From Ruegeria atlantica (GTDB lineage: Bacteria; Pseudomonadota; Alphaproteobacteria; Rhodobacterales; Rhodobacteraceae): a DNA stretch of 64,000 bases. This document shows, piece by piece, positions 9,175-19,797 of this stretch. The notes beneath the pieces are model-generated. The model did not search any database and was not told the DNA's origin. It worked only from the letters and a program-made list of their open reading frames with translations. Positions within the stretch are counted from its first letter, which is position 1. Each line of letters opens with the position of its first letter. Both the position numbers and the translations under genes were made by a program. The DNA is taken from the NCBI RefSeq assembly GCF_013033965.1, contig NZ_WQFE01000004.1, forward strand, positions 62,001 through 126,000, given 5' to 3'.

Positions 9175-10389
9175 ATGAACAAACGTAAAGGAAGTTCTTT
9201 TTTCTCAGATGGTTGCCAAGCCTCCCGAACCGCGGCCACCTTCGCCCCTCCGGTTATGGAAGCGCGGCGATGGTTGGAAGGGGTTGAGTTTCCTGCTGAC
9301 CGCCCCCTGATCAATGTCAGTCAGGCGGCCCCTGTCGATCCGCCGCCGCTGGCGCTGCGCGAGGCGATTGCCGATTTTGCGGTGACCGAAGACAGCGCCC
9401 ATCTCTATGGCCCAGTGCTGGGCAATCCCGACCTACGATCCGAACTCGCTCGCCAGATCAGCGCGCACTATGGCGCACAGGTGTCCAGCGCGCAGGTGGC
9501 GATCACCTCGGGCTGCAACCAGGCATTTGCCGCCGCCGTCACAGCGATCACCAGTCAGGATGACGAGGTGATTGTGCCGACGCCCTGGTATTTTAATCAC
9601 AAGATGTGGCTGGACATGACAGGTGTCCGAACCGTGGATCTGCAGACCGATGACACTCTGTTGCCCGATCCGGATGCGGCCCGTGCTCTGATCAACGACA
9701 AAACCCGCGCCATCGTTCTGGTTACTCCGAACAACCCCGGCGGAGTGGAGTACCCTGCCCCGCTGCTCCGCGCTTTCTTTGACCTTGCGCAAGAGAGCGG
9801 CGTCAAGTTGATCGTGGATGAAACCTATCGGGATTTCGACAGCCGCAGCGGTCCACCGCATGACCTGTTTCGTCAGCCCAACTGGGACGAAACTCTGATC
9901 CACCTGTATTCCTTTTCCAAGGCATACCGGCTGACAGGCCACCGCGTTGGCGCAATTGCGACCAACCCGGCTCTTCTGTCCGAAATCGAAAAGTTTCTGG
10001 ACACGGTCGCCATCTGCCCCGGTCAGATTGGTCAACGCGCGGCGCTCTGGGGTATGCAAAACCTGTCACAATGGCTCGCTGGGGAGCGGGATGAAATCCT
10101 CGACCGCCGCGCAGCGATAACCGAGCTTTTGCCACGTCTGACCGAGAAGGGCTGGCGGCTGTTGGGTCTGGGCGCTTATTTCGCCTATTTCGAACATCCG
10201 TTCGATATCCCATCGGACGAGTTGGCTCAGCGTTTGGTTCCTGAGGCGGGCATTCTGCTTCTGCCCGGCACCATGTTCATGCCCGAAAATGATCCGGCCG
10301 GAAAACGCCAGGTTCGCATCGCATTTGCCAATCTGGATCGCGCCGGATTGGAGCAATTGTTCGAACGTCTGGCCGCTCTGTCCTTCTGA
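9175..10389 (+). CDS. class I/II pyridoxal-phosphate aminotransferase
   Basis: 404 aa fold-type I PLP enzyme. The internal aldimine lysine is Lys249 in SFSKAYRLTGHRVG, Asn187 lies in TPNNPGG and Asp215 in DETYRDF, and Arg257 binds the cofactor phosphate. YGPVLGNPDLR near residue 78 is the usual substrate-entry region. Substrate specificity cannot be read from this; aromatic, aspartate-like or methionine-related transamination are all possible. GGAG lies 9 bases before the ATG. ppiD follows in the same direction. Confidence 0.88.
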   Translation: MNKRKGSSFFSDGCQASRTAATFAPPVMEARRWLEGVEFPADRPLINVSQAAPVDPPPLALREAIADFAVTEDSAHLYGPVLGNPDLRSELARQISAHYGAQVSSAQVAITSGCNQAFAAAVTAITSQDDEVIVPTPWYFNHKMWLDMTGVRTVDLQTDDTLLPDPDAARALINDKTRAIVLVTPNNPGGVEYPAPLLRAFFDLAQESGVKLIVDETYRDFDSRSGPPHDLFRQPNWDETLIHLYSFSKAYRLTGHRVGAIATNPALLSEIEKFLDTVAICPGQIGQRAALWGMQNLSQWLAGERDEILDRRAAITELLPRLTEKGWRLLGLGAYFAYFEHPFDIPSDELAQRLVPEAGILLLPGTMFMPENDPAGKRQVRIAFANLDRAGLEQLFERLAALSF

Positions 10390-10472
10390 GCTTGCCCCCC
10401 GACGGTGCGCGTCGTATTCAGGGCCGCAACCGACAGGGCAGTTACCTGCCGAAAAAGCACGAAGAGGGCACT

Positions 10473-12314
10473 ATGGCCGCAGGCATGAAAAACCTATCGA
10501 AGACCTTTGTCTGGATTCTCATGGGCCTTTTGATGCTCGGCCTTGCAGGGTTTGGCGCGACCAGCCTGACCGGAACCGTGCGCTCGGTCGCGCAGGTCGG
10601 GAACGAGGATATCTCGGTCGAAGACTATGTCCGCGAGCTTCAGCGCGAAATCCGCGCGGTGGAACAGCAGACCGGTCAGCCGCTGCAGATGTCGCAAGCG
10701 ATGGAATTCGGTCTGGATCGGCTGGCATTGTCGCGCTTGACGGCTTTGGCAGCGCTGGACAACGAGGTAGGCTTACTCGGCATCTCGATCGGCGATGAGA
10801 ATCTGCAGGAAGAAATCGTAGCGATCCCTGCATTTCAGGGCGTCAACGGCACATTCGACCGTGAGGCGTACCAGTTCCAGCTGGAACAGGTTGGCATGTC
10901 CGACACCGAGTTCGAATCGGACCTGCGCAAGGAAACCTCCCGCACCATCGTGCAAAACGCCGTTGTCAGCGGTGTGAAGATGCCTGAATCCCTGACGCAA
11001 GTCTTGACCGATTACGTTGGTGCCCGCAGAAGCTTTACTGTTGCAACCCTGGCACCGGATGCCCTGCCCGCGCCCGTCCCGGCTCCGACCGATGAGCAAG
11101 TGCAAACGTTTTACGATGAGAACACCGAGCTGTTCACATTGCCGCGGACCAAAAAGCTGACCTATGCGATCCTGTCGCCCGAAATGCTTCTGGACGACGT
11201 GGAAGTCGACGAGGATATGGTAAAGCGCCTTTATGAACAGCGCGCAGCGGAATTCCAACAGCCCGAGCGTCGTCTGGTTGAACGCCTGACATTCCCGAAT
11301 GAAGAGGAAGCCCAAAACGCGATGGCCCAGCTTGAGGTCGGCGGTAAAACGTTCGAGCAACTGGTTCGGGATCGTCAGCTGGAGCTCAGCGATATCGACC
11401 TTGGCGACGTAACCCGTGAGGATCTTGGCGAGGCAGCCGACGGTGTTTTTGCGGCCGACTTGGACGCCGTTGTCGGCCCGCTGCCTTCAACCTTTGGACC
11501 GGCGCTGTTCCGGATAAATGGCTCGCTTGCCGAAAACAACACGCCGTTGGAGGACGCGGCCCCTGCCCTGCGCGAGGAACTGGCGGCCGACCGCGCCCGC
11601 CGTCAGATTGAGGCACAGGCCGAGGACATCAACGACCTGCTGGCCGGTGGAGCGACCCTGGAAGAGCTGACATCCGAAACGGAAATGGAATTGGGCCAGA
11701 TCGACTGGACCGCCCAAACCGGAGAAGGCGTCGCCGCCTATGAAGGGTTCCGCAGTGCCGCCGAAGCCGTGCAGGATGGCGACTTTCCCGAAGTCGCGTT
11801 TCTTGAGGATGGTTCGATCTTTGCCCTGCGTCTGAATGAGGTTCTCGAACCGCGACCAGAGCCGCTGGAGTCTGCTCGTGATCGTGTCGTTGCCGCTTGG
11901 ACGCAGACTGAAACCAACAAAGCTCTGGAAGAACAGGCAAATACTGTTCTGGAACAGGTTCAGGCCGATGGTGACTTCACCGCCACCGGATTGCCATTCC
12001 GCGTTGAAAACGCCCTGACCCGAACAGCCTTTCTGGATGATGTGCCCGCAGATTTCATGACTCAGGTCTTTGAAATGGAACAGGGCGACCTGCGCGTCAT
12101 ACCCGGTGCCGGAACCGCGTTTATCGTGCGTCTGGATGAGCTGCTGCCACCCGACGAAACAGATGAGCTGCGTCAGGTACAACAAGCCCTTGCTGCGCAG
12201 ATGGATCAGGCTTTGGCCCAGAACATCTTTGACGCTTTTGTCCGGGATGCACAGCTCCGCGCGCGCCCCGTCGTAGATCAGCAAGCTTTGAACGCCGTTC
12301 AGGCCAGCTATTAA
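10473..12314 (+). CDS. ppiD: PpiD-like membrane-anchored periplasmic chaperone (SurA/parvulin type)
   Basis: 613 aa, near the 600-640 of PpiD proteins. A short cytoplasmic N-terminus is followed by one membrane helix (about residues 10-32, FVWILMGLLMLGLAGFGATSL), then a long periplasmic part. The SurA-N-like segment covers about 35-165. A parvulin-like region is expected around 235-360, but I see no strong active-site signature, and many PpiD parvulin domains are inactive. Likely role: holding newly exported outer-membrane proteins at the inner membrane. The ATG at MAAGMKNL is preceded by GAAGAGGGCA. trpE starts 12 bases downstream. Confidence 0.88.
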   Translation: MAAGMKNLSKTFVWILMGLLMLGLAGFGATSLTGTVRSVAQVGNEDISVEDYVRELQREIRAVEQQTGQPLQMSQAMEFGLDRLALSRLTALAALDNEVGLLGISIGDENLQEEIVAIPAFQGVNGTFDREAYQFQLEQVGMSDTEFESDLRKETSRTIVQNAVVSGVKMPESLTQVLTDYVGARRSFTVATLAPDALPAPVPAPTDEQVQTFYDENTELFTLPRTKKLTYAILSPEMLLDDVEVDEDMVKRLYEQRAAEFQQPERRLVERLTFPNEEEAQNAMAQLEVGGKTFEQLVRDRQLELSDIDLGDVTREDLGEAADGVFAADLDAVVGPLPSTFGPALFRINGSLAENNTPLEDAAPALREELAADRARRQIEAQAEDINDLLAGGATLEELTSETEMELGQIDWTAQTGEGVAAYEGFRSAAEAVQDGDFPEVAFLEDGSIFALRLNEVLEPRPEPLESARDRVVAAWTQTETNKALEEQANTVLEQVQADGDFTATGLPFRVENALTRTAFLDDVPADFMTQVFEMEQGDLRVIPGAGTAFIVRLDELLPPDETDELRQVQQALAAQMDQALAQNIFDAFVRDAQLRARPVVDQQALNAVQASY

Positions 12315-12326
12315 AAGAGACTGGAT

Positions 12327-13838
12327 ATGGCGCTGACCCCCGAATTCGACAGCTTCGCCCGCGCCTATGAGGCAGGCGAGAATCAAGTTGTCTATACCCG
12401 CCTGGCCGCCGATCTGGACACGCCGGTGTCCTTGATGCTCAAGCTGACAGGCGCGCAGAAAGACGCGTTTATGCTGGAGTCGGTCACTGGCGGCGAGGTC
12501 CGCGGCCGGTATTCGATTATCGGGATGAAGCCGGACCTGATCTGGCGCTGCCGTGGCGAGGCGTCCGAGCTGAACCGCTCTGCCCGGTTCGACCCTGACG
12601 CATTTTCGCCCCAAACCGGCAACCCGATGGATAACCTGCGGGCTCTGTTGGCGGAAAGCAAAATAGATCTGCCCGACGACCTGCCCCAAGCAGCGGCTGG
12701 TCTGTTCGGGTATCTTGGCTATGACATGGTGCGGCTGGTGGAATACCTGCCCGACGTGAACCCTGATCCGCTCGGCCTGCCTGATGCCATCATGCTCCGT
12801 CCATCCGTCATAGCGGTACTAGACGGTGTGAAAGGCGAAGTCACGGTTGTATCGCCTGCCTGGGTCAGCGAGGGGCAATCCGCCAAGGCAGCTTATGCGC
12901 AGGCCGCAGAGCGTGTCATGGATGCGGTGCGCGATCTTGAACGGGCCATGCCCGCCGAAACGCGCGATCTCGGAGATGCGTCCGAAGTAGCCGCACCGGT
13001 GTCGAATTTCACCAAATCCGGCTACATGGAAGCCGTTGAGAAAGCCAAGGAATACATCCGTGCGGGCGACATCTTTCAGGTCGTCCCGGCGCAGCGCTGG
13101 ACGCAGGATTTTCCACAGCCTCCCTTCGCGCTGTATCGCTCACTTCGGCGCACGAACCCGTCGCCCTTCATGTTCTATTTCAACTTCGGCGGCTTTCAGG
13201 TCGTGGGTGCAAGCCCAGAGATTCTGGTACGCGTCTTCGGAGATGAGGTTACGATCCGCCCCATCGCAGGCACTCGCCCGCGCGGTGCGACACCCGAGGA
13301 AGACAAGGCCAACGAGGTTGATCTGCTGGCTGACAAGAAAGAGCTGGCTGAACATCTGATGCTGCTGGATTTGGGCCGAAACGACACCGGACGCGTAGCA
13401 AAGATCGGCACCGTGCGACCGACCGAAGAGTTCATCATCGAGCGCTATAGCCACGTGATGCATATCGTATCCAACGTTGTCGGCGAATTGGCCGAAGACA
13501 AGGACGCATTGGACGCCTTCTTTGCCGGGATGCCCGCAGGCACCGTGTCGGGCGCGCCGAAAGTGCGCGCGATGGAAATCATCGATGAGCTTGAGCCTGA
13601 AAAGCGCGGTGTTTATGGCGGCGGTGTTGGCTATTTCAGCGCGGGCGGCGACATGGATATGTGCATCGCCCTGCGAACGGCCATCGTCAAAGACCAAAAG
13701 CTCTACATTCAGGCGGGCGGAGGCGTGGTCTATGACAGTGACCCCGAAGCCGAGTTTATGGAAACGGTCCACAAATCGAATGCCATACGACGTGCCGCTG
13801 CGGACGCGGCTCGGTTTACCGGCTCGGGCAATTCCTAA
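12327..13838 (+). CDS. trpE: anthranilate synthase component I
   Basis: Converts chorismate and ammonia (delivered by TrpG) to anthranilate, the committed step of tryptophan synthesis. 503 aa. The N-terminal regulatory domain has the tryptophan-binding type segment MLESVTGGEVRGRYSIIG; the C-terminal chorismate domain has IRPIAGTRPRG, LADKKELAEHLMLLDLGRND and MPAGTVSGAPKVRAMEIID. It starts 12 bases after ppiD and ends at its own terminator, so it is separate from trpGDC. The 12-bp gap leaves no room for a leader peptide, so no attenuator is present directly before it. Confidence 0.96.
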   Translation: MALTPEFDSFARAYEAGENQVVYTRLAADLDTPVSLMLKLTGAQKDAFMLESVTGGEVRGRYSIIGMKPDLIWRCRGEASELNRSARFDPDAFSPQTGNPMDNLRALLAESKIDLPDDLPQAAAGLFGYLGYDMVRLVEYLPDVNPDPLGLPDAIMLRPSVIAVLDGVKGEVTVVSPAWVSEGQSAKAAYAQAAERVMDAVRDLERAMPAETRDLGDASEVAAPVSNFTKSGYMEAVEKAKEYIRAGDIFQVVPAQRWTQDFPQPPFALYRSLRRTNPSPFMFYFNFGGFQVVGASPEILVRVFGDEVTIRPIAGTRPRGATPEEDKANEVDLLADKKELAEHLMLLDLGRNDTGRVAKIGTVRPTEEFIIERYSHVMHIVSNVVGELAEDKDALDAFFAGMPAGTVSGAPKVRAMEIIDELEPEKRGVYGGGVGYFSAGGDMDMCIALRTAIVKDQKLYIQAGGGVVYDSDPEAEFMETVHKSNAIRRAAADAARFTGSGNS

Positions 13839-13845
13839 TGCATAG

Positions 13846-13873
13846 CGGCTGACCTACCCGGTCAGCCGTTTTT
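13846..13873 (+). terminator. Rho-independent terminator after trpE
   Basis: CGGCTGACC pairs with GGTCAGCCG (9 bp) around a short ACCC-rich loop and is followed by TTTTT, 8 bases after the trpE stop. It separates trpE from the oppositely oriented YibQ-like gene. Confidence 0.85.
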
Positions 13874-13883
13874 GGTTGAGGTA

Positions 13884-15476
13884 TTATTGAGCTTCTTGTG
13901 TCATGACCGCCGAAATCGGGGCCATGGCGACACGGCCACCGCGATCTTCCAGTCCCCAAAGCAACAGGGCCGAAATCGTATCGGGGCGCAGACGTCCCAA
14001 CATGACGACAGTTCCTTGCTGACCGGCACGAAACGCAGCCTGATCCAAAAAGCGTCGCATGATCGCGGGGTCCTGACGGGCACCGTCGATGTCACGAAAG
14101 ATGACACCCGAGGGGATACCGTTGCGGGCCGCCAGTTTCTGGACAGTATTCAGGCCATTGTCCTGGGTGATAAGCCCGCGTCCTGTATCTCCGGCAATGG
14201 CAGCGACCTGATCAGCCAGCTTTCGGTTACCCTGAATGCCGGTATCCACGCCTTCCAAAATACCGACTGTCTCTGGCAAGGTATCCAGCCACACAGCCAT
14301 CGAAACCTCGGCATCCTGCGCGCTGGCTGCCTCGGGCAGATCAGCAAGCGCCAGAACTTCGAAACCGGCCTTGCGATGGCGCGCCATTTTTTCAACCGCT
14401 TCTGGGTCCGACGGGCTGACGGCAAAGCTGAGCGGGTATGGGAAATCCTTCAAGGCTTCGGCCCCAAAAGCCCCTTCATCATCAATCAGAATGATCGACA
14501 TAAGCGGCTTGGATTCGGGGTTTTCGAATTTGGCGGCATAGGCTTCAATTGGTTTGCCGGGCTGAAGCGTCACGATCTGTTCATCCGCCGCGACCGGTGC
14601 ATCATCGCGTTCAGTGAGAGGCACGACTCGCTTGCCGACGGTCACACTGGCGGTAACCGGCTCTTCACCACCGATTTGCGGGACTGCCGCAATCCGGGGC
14701 AGTTTTTTAAGCTGCGGGTCTTCTTCCCCTTCTACCGCGATCGGGTTGTTCTCAGGCGAACTGACCTCGGGCGCCTGAGGTTCAATAGCGGTGGGTTCCG
14801 GCTGCGGCTCTGGTTCCGGTTGAACTGCCGCGACTTCTGGCTCGGGCTGGGGTTCCGGTTCAACCTCCGTGTCGGCGATTTCTGGCGACGGCTCTACGAC
14901 ATCTGGTTGAGCCTCTGTAACTTCGGGCTGCACCTGCTCCACTTCCGGTTCGGGCAGTACTTCCAGAATTTCGGGCGCAGGCTGCGGCTCGACCTCGACG
15001 ATGGTTTCCTCTTCTTCCACCGGTGCAGGGGGTTCCGGCGCGGTTTCCGAAACGATCGGCTCATTTTCGGTGCCGGGCGATGGTTGCAATTGCGCTGGTG
15101 CCTGCGGCACAACCGGTGCCTCGTTTGCAATGGCTATCTCAGTCGCGTCGGGTATTTCAGCTTCTTCAACCTGAGCGTCAATCTCACTGATCGTAGGCTC
15201 GGTGTCCGGCAAAACCTCCACTTCTGCCAATCCCGCAAGATTGTCCGTTTGATCCCCGGACGCATCGGATGTAACCGGCGGCGCGGTCACCAGATCGGCA
15301 TCCGCAACCGTCTCGGCAACCTCAGTACTGACCTCAGGGGCCGCCGCCGGAGCAGGCTCAGGAGCCTCGGCGTTTACAACCGGTTTTCGGGTCAAAGGGG
15401 TATTCAGGGATAATACCGCACCGAGCAGCACAACAACGACCGCCCCCGCGATCATCCCGCCTAAAAATCCGCCCAT
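13884..15476 (-). CDS. divergent polysaccharide deacetylase (YibQ/DUF610-like) with acidic linker
   Basis: 530 aa in three parts. Residues about 5-25 are a membrane anchor (MIAGAVVVVLLGAVLSL). Residues about 30-290 are low-complexity, rich in Pro, Glu, Val and Ala with repeated PEPEP-like units, probably a flexible periplasmic spacer. The C-terminal 230 residues form the YibQ-type domain (IILIDDEGAFG, YPLSFAVSP, RGLITQDNGLNTVQKLA, GTVVMLGRLRPDTISALL), related to NodB deacetylases but lacking the usual zinc-site histidines. Its function is unknown. It sits between trpE and trpG on the opposite strand. Confidence 0.82.
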   Translation of the reverse strand: MGGFLGGMIAGAVVVVLLGAVLSLNTPLTRKPVVNAEAPEPAPAAAPEVSTEVAETVADADLVTAPPVTSDASGDQTDNLAGLAEVEVLPDTEPTISEIDAQVEEAEIPDATEIAIANEAPVVPQAPAQLQPSPGTENEPIVSETAPEPPAPVEEEETIVEVEPQPAPEILEVLPEPEVEQVQPEVTEAQPDVVEPSPEIADTEVEPEPQPEPEVAAVQPEPEPQPEPTAIEPQAPEVSSPENNPIAVEGEEDPQLKKLPRIAAVPQIGGEEPVTASVTVGKRVVPLTERDDAPVAADEQIVTLQPGKPIEAYAAKFENPESKPLMSIILIDDEGAFGAEALKDFPYPLSFAVSPSDPEAVEKMARHRKAGFEVLALADLPEAASAQDAEVSMAVWLDTLPETVGILEGVDTGIQGNRKLADQVAAIAGDTGRGLITQDNGLNTVQKLAARNGIPSGVIFRDIDGARQDPAIMRRFLDQAAFRAGQQGTVVMLGRLRPDTISALLLWGLEDRGGRVAMAPISAVMTQEAQ

Positions 15477-15670
15477 TTTAACTGCCTCTCGCCTTCATCC
15501 TGCTTCGATCGCCTCAACGCCGTTTACCGCGCCTTGGCCCGCGATTGCGCCCGGAACAGGATGTCCTCTTGACGCTGACCCGCAAGCCTGAGCATGTATG
15601 TCCCGACATTATACCGTGGCCAGGGGCTGTATCGCCAGTCCGAAATGCCCAAGCCGAGACAAGTGCCCAA

Positions 15671-16248
<578 letters not shown>

Positions 16249-16252
<4 letters not shown>

Positions 16253-17268
16253 GCGACGCTCTGAAGCCATTGATCGGAGCCGCAGCCGATCGCCCCCTGA
16301 CTCGCGCCGAGGCCGAACAGGCTTTTGCCATCCTGTTTGACGGCGAAGCAACACCCAGCCAGATTGGCGGGCTGCTGATGGCAATGCGCACGCGCGGAGA
16401 AACGGTGGACGAATATGCCGCCGCTGCCGCCGTGATGCGTGCAAAGTGCAATGCAGTCGAAGCACCGGCAGGTGCGATTGATATCGTGGGTACGGGCGGC
16501 GACGGCAAAGGCACCCTGAACATTTCGACCGCCACGGCGTTTGTCGTGGCTGGGGCTGGCGTCACCGTTGCAAAACACGGCAATCGAAACTTAAGTTCCA
16601 AATCAGGTGCCGCAGACGCGTTGGGGCAGCTTGGCATTAACGTGATGGTCGGACCGCAAACCGTTGAAAAGGCTCTGCAAGAAGTCGGCATTGGTTTTAT
16701 GATGGCGCCCATGCACCACCCGGCAATTGCCCATGTAATGCCCAGTCGGCAAGAACTTGGGACACGTACGATTTTCAACATCCTCGGCCCGCTGACCAAC
16801 CCTGCCGGGGTGCGTCGCCAGTTGACCGGCGCATTCAGCCGCGATCTGATCCGCCCGATGGCGGAAACGCTGGGCCTTCTGGGGGCCGAACACGCTTGGC
16901 TGGTGCATGGCTCGGACGGCACTGACGAGCTGACGATCACCGGCGTAAGCTGGGTTGCAGCGCTGGAAGATGGCGTTGTGAAAGAGGTTGAGCTGCATCC
17001 AGAAGACGCAGGCCTGCCCGTTCACCCGTTCGAGGATATCATCGGCGGAACGCCCGAAGAAAACGCAGTTGCGTTCCGCGCGCTGTTAGACGGTGCGCCG
17101 TCGGCGTACCGCGACGCTGTGCTGCTGAACTCTGCCGCAGCTCTTGTGGTTGCAGGTCACGCTGACGACTTGAAAGACGGCGTTGCCAAGGCGCGGGACA
17201 GCATCGACAGTGGAAATGCCAAAGAAAAAATCGCGGCCCTGGCCCGAATTACGCAGGAGGCCGCATGA
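16249..17268 (+). CDS. trpD: anthranilate phosphoribosyltransferase
   Basis: 339 aa, standard length. Transfers phosphoribose from PRPP to anthranilate. The PRPP site [17 protein letters not shown] and the following [21 protein letters not shown] are intact, as is the [10 protein letters not shown] region. It overlaps trpG and trpC by 4 bases each (ATGA type), so the three are translationally coupled. Confidence 0.97.
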
Positions 17269-18077
17269 CCGAAACGGTTCTGGACAAGATCAAAGCCTAC
17301 AAACTCGAAGAAGTTGCGGCAGACAAGACACAGAAATCGCTGGAAACGCTGGAAAATGAGGCCCGCAGCGCGCCCGAAGTCCGCGGCTTTGCCGATGCGC
17401 TTCGGACCGCTGCACGTCGGGGATACGGACTGATTGCCGAGGTCAAAAAAGCCAGCCCGTCCAAAGGTCTGATCCGCCCCGATTTTGACCCTCCAGCCCT
17501 GGCCAAAGCCTATGAAGACGGCGGTGCCGCGTGTTTGTCGGTGCTGACCGACACGCCCAGCTTTCAGGGCGCAAAAGAATACCTGACCGAAGCACGGGCT
17601 GCCACGTCTCTGCCGGCGCTACGTAAGGATTTCATGTACGACCCCTATCAGGTCATCGAGGCGCGCGCTTTGGGCGCGGATTGCATCCTGATCATCATGG
17701 CGTCGGTAGATGACGCCCAAGCAGCCGAACTGGAACAGACTGCATTCGACTGGGGCATGGATGTCCTGATCGAAGTTCACGATCAAGAAGAGCTGGAACG
17801 CGCAGCGCAATTGAAGAGTTCGTTGATTGGCATAAACAACCGCAATCTCAAGACCTTCGAGACATCTCTTGATACCACTCGACACCTGTCCAAACTTGTG
17901 CCGGCGGGTCGCACGATCGTCTGCGAAAGTGGTCTGAGCACGCCCGAAGACCTGGCCGACATTGCACGTTACGGCGCACGCAGTTTCCTGATCGGTGAAA
18001 GCCTGATGCGTCAGGACGACGTGGCAGCAGCCACCCGCCACCTTCTGGCGAGCCCCCTGATTCCCGGAGTCATGTGA
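17265..18077 (+). CDS. trpC: indole-3-glycerol-phosphate synthase
   Basis: 270 aa TIM-barrel enzyme that closes the indole ring. Catalytic motifs are [55 protein letters not shown] and [12 protein letters not shown]. It is not fused to TrpF. moaC starts in the overlapping TGATG at its stop. Confidence 0.97.
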   Translation: MTETVLDKIKAYKLEEVAADKTQKSLETLENEARSAPEVRGFADALRTAARRGYGLIAEVKKASPSKGLIRPDFDPPALAKAYEDGGAACLSVLTDTPSFQGAKEYLTEARAATSLPALRKDFMYDPYQVIEARALGADCILIIMASVDDAQAAELEQTAFDWGMDVLIEVHDQEELERAAQLKSSLIGINNRNLKTFETSLDTTRHLSKLVPAGRTIVCESGLSTPEDLADIARYGARSFLIGESLMRQDDVAAATRHLLASPLIPGVM

Positions 18078-18550
18078 TGCCGCTGACCCATTTTGATGCT
18101 CAGGGACAAGCCCATATGGTCGATGTCTCGGACAAAGAAGTCACTGACCGTGTCGCCGTGGCGGCTGGACACATCAAGATGGCGCAGGACACCTTTGACC
18201 TGATTTCCGAAGGCCGCGCCAAAAAAGGGGATGTTCTGGGTGTGGCGCGCCTTGCGGGCATCATGGGTGCAAAGAAAACACCGGATCTGATCCCCTTGTG
18301 TCACCCGCTTCCGGTCACCAAGGTCGCTGTTGAACTGACACTGGATCCCGACTTGCCCGGAGTGTTGGTGGAAGCCACAGTCAAAACCTCGGGCCAGACT
18401 GGGGTCGAGATGGAAGCGCTGACAGCCGTATCTACCGCCGCGTTGACGGTTTATGACATGACGAAAGCCGTTGATAAGGCCATGGAAATCGGCGGAATCC
18501 GCGTACTGCTGAAAGATGGTGGTAAATCAGGGCGTTACGAGGCGAAATGA
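18077..18550 (+). CDS. moaC: cyclic pyranopterin monophosphate synthase
   Basis: 157 aa. Converts the MoaA product to cyclic pyranopterin monophosphate in molybdenum cofactor synthesis. Conserved parts are [40 protein letters not shown] and the C-terminal [23 protein letters not shown] that carries the catalytic lysine. The ATG overlaps the trpC stop; a GTG directly before it is an alternative. A trpC-moaC-moeA-lexA order is common in Rhodobacteraceae. Confidence 0.96.
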   Translation: MPLTHFDAQGQAHMVDVSDKEVTDRVAVAAGHIKMAQDTFDLISEGRAKKGDVLGVARLAGIMGAKKTPDLIPLCHPLPVTKVAVELTLDPDLPGVLVEATVKTSGQTGVEMEALTAVSTAALTVYDMTKAVDKAMEIGGIRVLLKDGGKSGRYEAK

Positions 18551-19719
18551 TCACTGTCGAAGAAGCTCGCGCGCTGCTGTTTGATCTGGTTTCGCCCCTG
18601 CCAGCCGAGACAGTCATTTTGTCCGACGCCGCAGGTCGCGTTCTTGCGCAAGATGTCGAGGCGACCCGCGACCAGCCGCCTTTTGAGGCATCCTCGATGG
18701 ACGGCTACGCTCTGAAATCGACCGAGGTTGAACTGCACGCCATGTTCAAGGTCATTGGCGAATCGGCTGCCGGAAATCGATTCAACGGTCGCGTTGGCCC
18801 CGGACACGCGGTGCGCATTTTCACCGGCGCGCCGGTTCCCGAAGGCGCGGATTTCGTTGTCATTCAAGAAGATACCGATCGTCGCGACGACCTGATCACA
18901 ATCATTGACCTGCCCGGTCCAAAAACGAACATTCGACCCGCGGGCGTCGATTTCCGGGCTGGAACAAAGGTATCGGCGCCGCGCCAGTTGCGAGCAGAGG
19001 ATGTCGCATTGCTAGCGGCCATGAACGTCGCCACAGTGCCTGTGACGCGAAAACCTGTCGTGGCTCTGGTCTCAACCGGTGACGAGCTTGTCATGCCGGG
19101 CGAAACGCCTGGCCCAGATCAGATCATCGCGTCCAATACGTTTGGCCTGAAGGCACTGTTGGAAGGCGCTGGTGCACACGTTCGGATCCTTCCTATCGCA
19201 CGCGATACGGTCTCATCGCTTGAAACCGCGTTCGGACTGGCCGAAGGCGCTGATCTTGTTGTCACAATCGGGGGGGCTTCGGTCGGGGATTACGATCTTG
19301 TCTCGGATGTCTCCGCAGGGCTTGGGATGGACCGGTCCTTCTATAAGATCCGAATGCGCCCTGGCAAACCTCTGATGGCGGGTCGTTTGGGCCAGACTGC
19401 GATGGTCGGATTGCCCGGAAACCCTGTCAGTGCAATGGTTTGCGGCTATCTCTTCCTGCTGCCTATGGTTCGGCGCATGCTTGGTGTGGAACAGGTTTTA
19501 TCCCCGCTGCGAATTGCACGACTTGTTGAACCGCTGGGGGAAAACGGCCCGCGTGAACATTACATGCGGGCCATGTTGGATGAAACCGGCATCCGCGCCT
19601 GCGCAGATCAAGACAGTTCGCTGCTTAGTGTTTTGGCACAGGCAAATGCCCTGTTGGTGCGCCCGCCGCATGATCCGGCCCGGCCTGTTGGCGATGAGGT
19701 TCACTACCTTCCGATCTAG
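18547..19719 (+). CDS. moeA: molybdopterin molybdenumtransferase
   Basis: 390 aa. Inserts molybdate into molybdopterin. Hallmarks are [45 protein letters not shown] and [19 protein letters not shown]. The ATG lies inside the moaC stop (4-base overlap), so expression is coupled. Confidence 0.96.
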   Translation: MITVEEARALLFDLVSPLPAETVILSDAAGRVLAQDVEATRDQPPFEASSMDGYALKSTEVELHAMFKVIGESAAGNRFNGRVGPGHAVRIFTGAPVPEGADFVVIQEDTDRRDDLITIIDLPGPKTNIRPAGVDFRAGTKVSAPRQLRAEDVALLAAMNVATVPVTRKPVVALVSTGDELVMPGETPGPDQIIASNTFGLKALLEGAGAHVRILPIARDTVSSLETAFGLAEGADLVVTIGGASVGDYDLVSDVSAGLGMDRSFYKIRMRPGKPLMAGRLGQTAMVGLPGNPVSAMVCGYLFLLPMVRRMLGVEQVLSPLRIARLVEPLGENGPREHYMRAMLDETGIRACADQDSSLLSVLAQANALLVRPPHDPARPVGDEVHYLPI

Positions 19720-19749
19720 GCGTCTCTCAAATCCGTTGACACAAAACGT

Positions 19750-19764
19750 GAACATGCGTAGAAC
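19750..19764. promoter_or_regulatory. LexA (SOS) box
   Basis: GAAC-ATGCGTA-GAAC is an exact match to the alphaproteobacterial LexA operator GAAC-N7-GAAC. It is a direct repeat 34 bases before the lexA start, so lexA is autoregulated and can be transcribed independently of the upstream mo/trp genes. Confidence 0.92.
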
Positions 19765-19797
19765 AAAAGAAAACGCATGACCGACGAGGTGTGAGCA

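Noticed and set aside
13872..15413. 513-codon open frame antisense to the YibQ-like gene
   Set aside because: Its composition (FRLRLWF, RRRGH-like repeats) mirrors the PE-rich spacer of the real gene on the other strand.
15477..15670. tryptophan attenuator before trpG
   Set aside because: No short leader with tandem Trp codons and no terminator/antiterminator pair was found.
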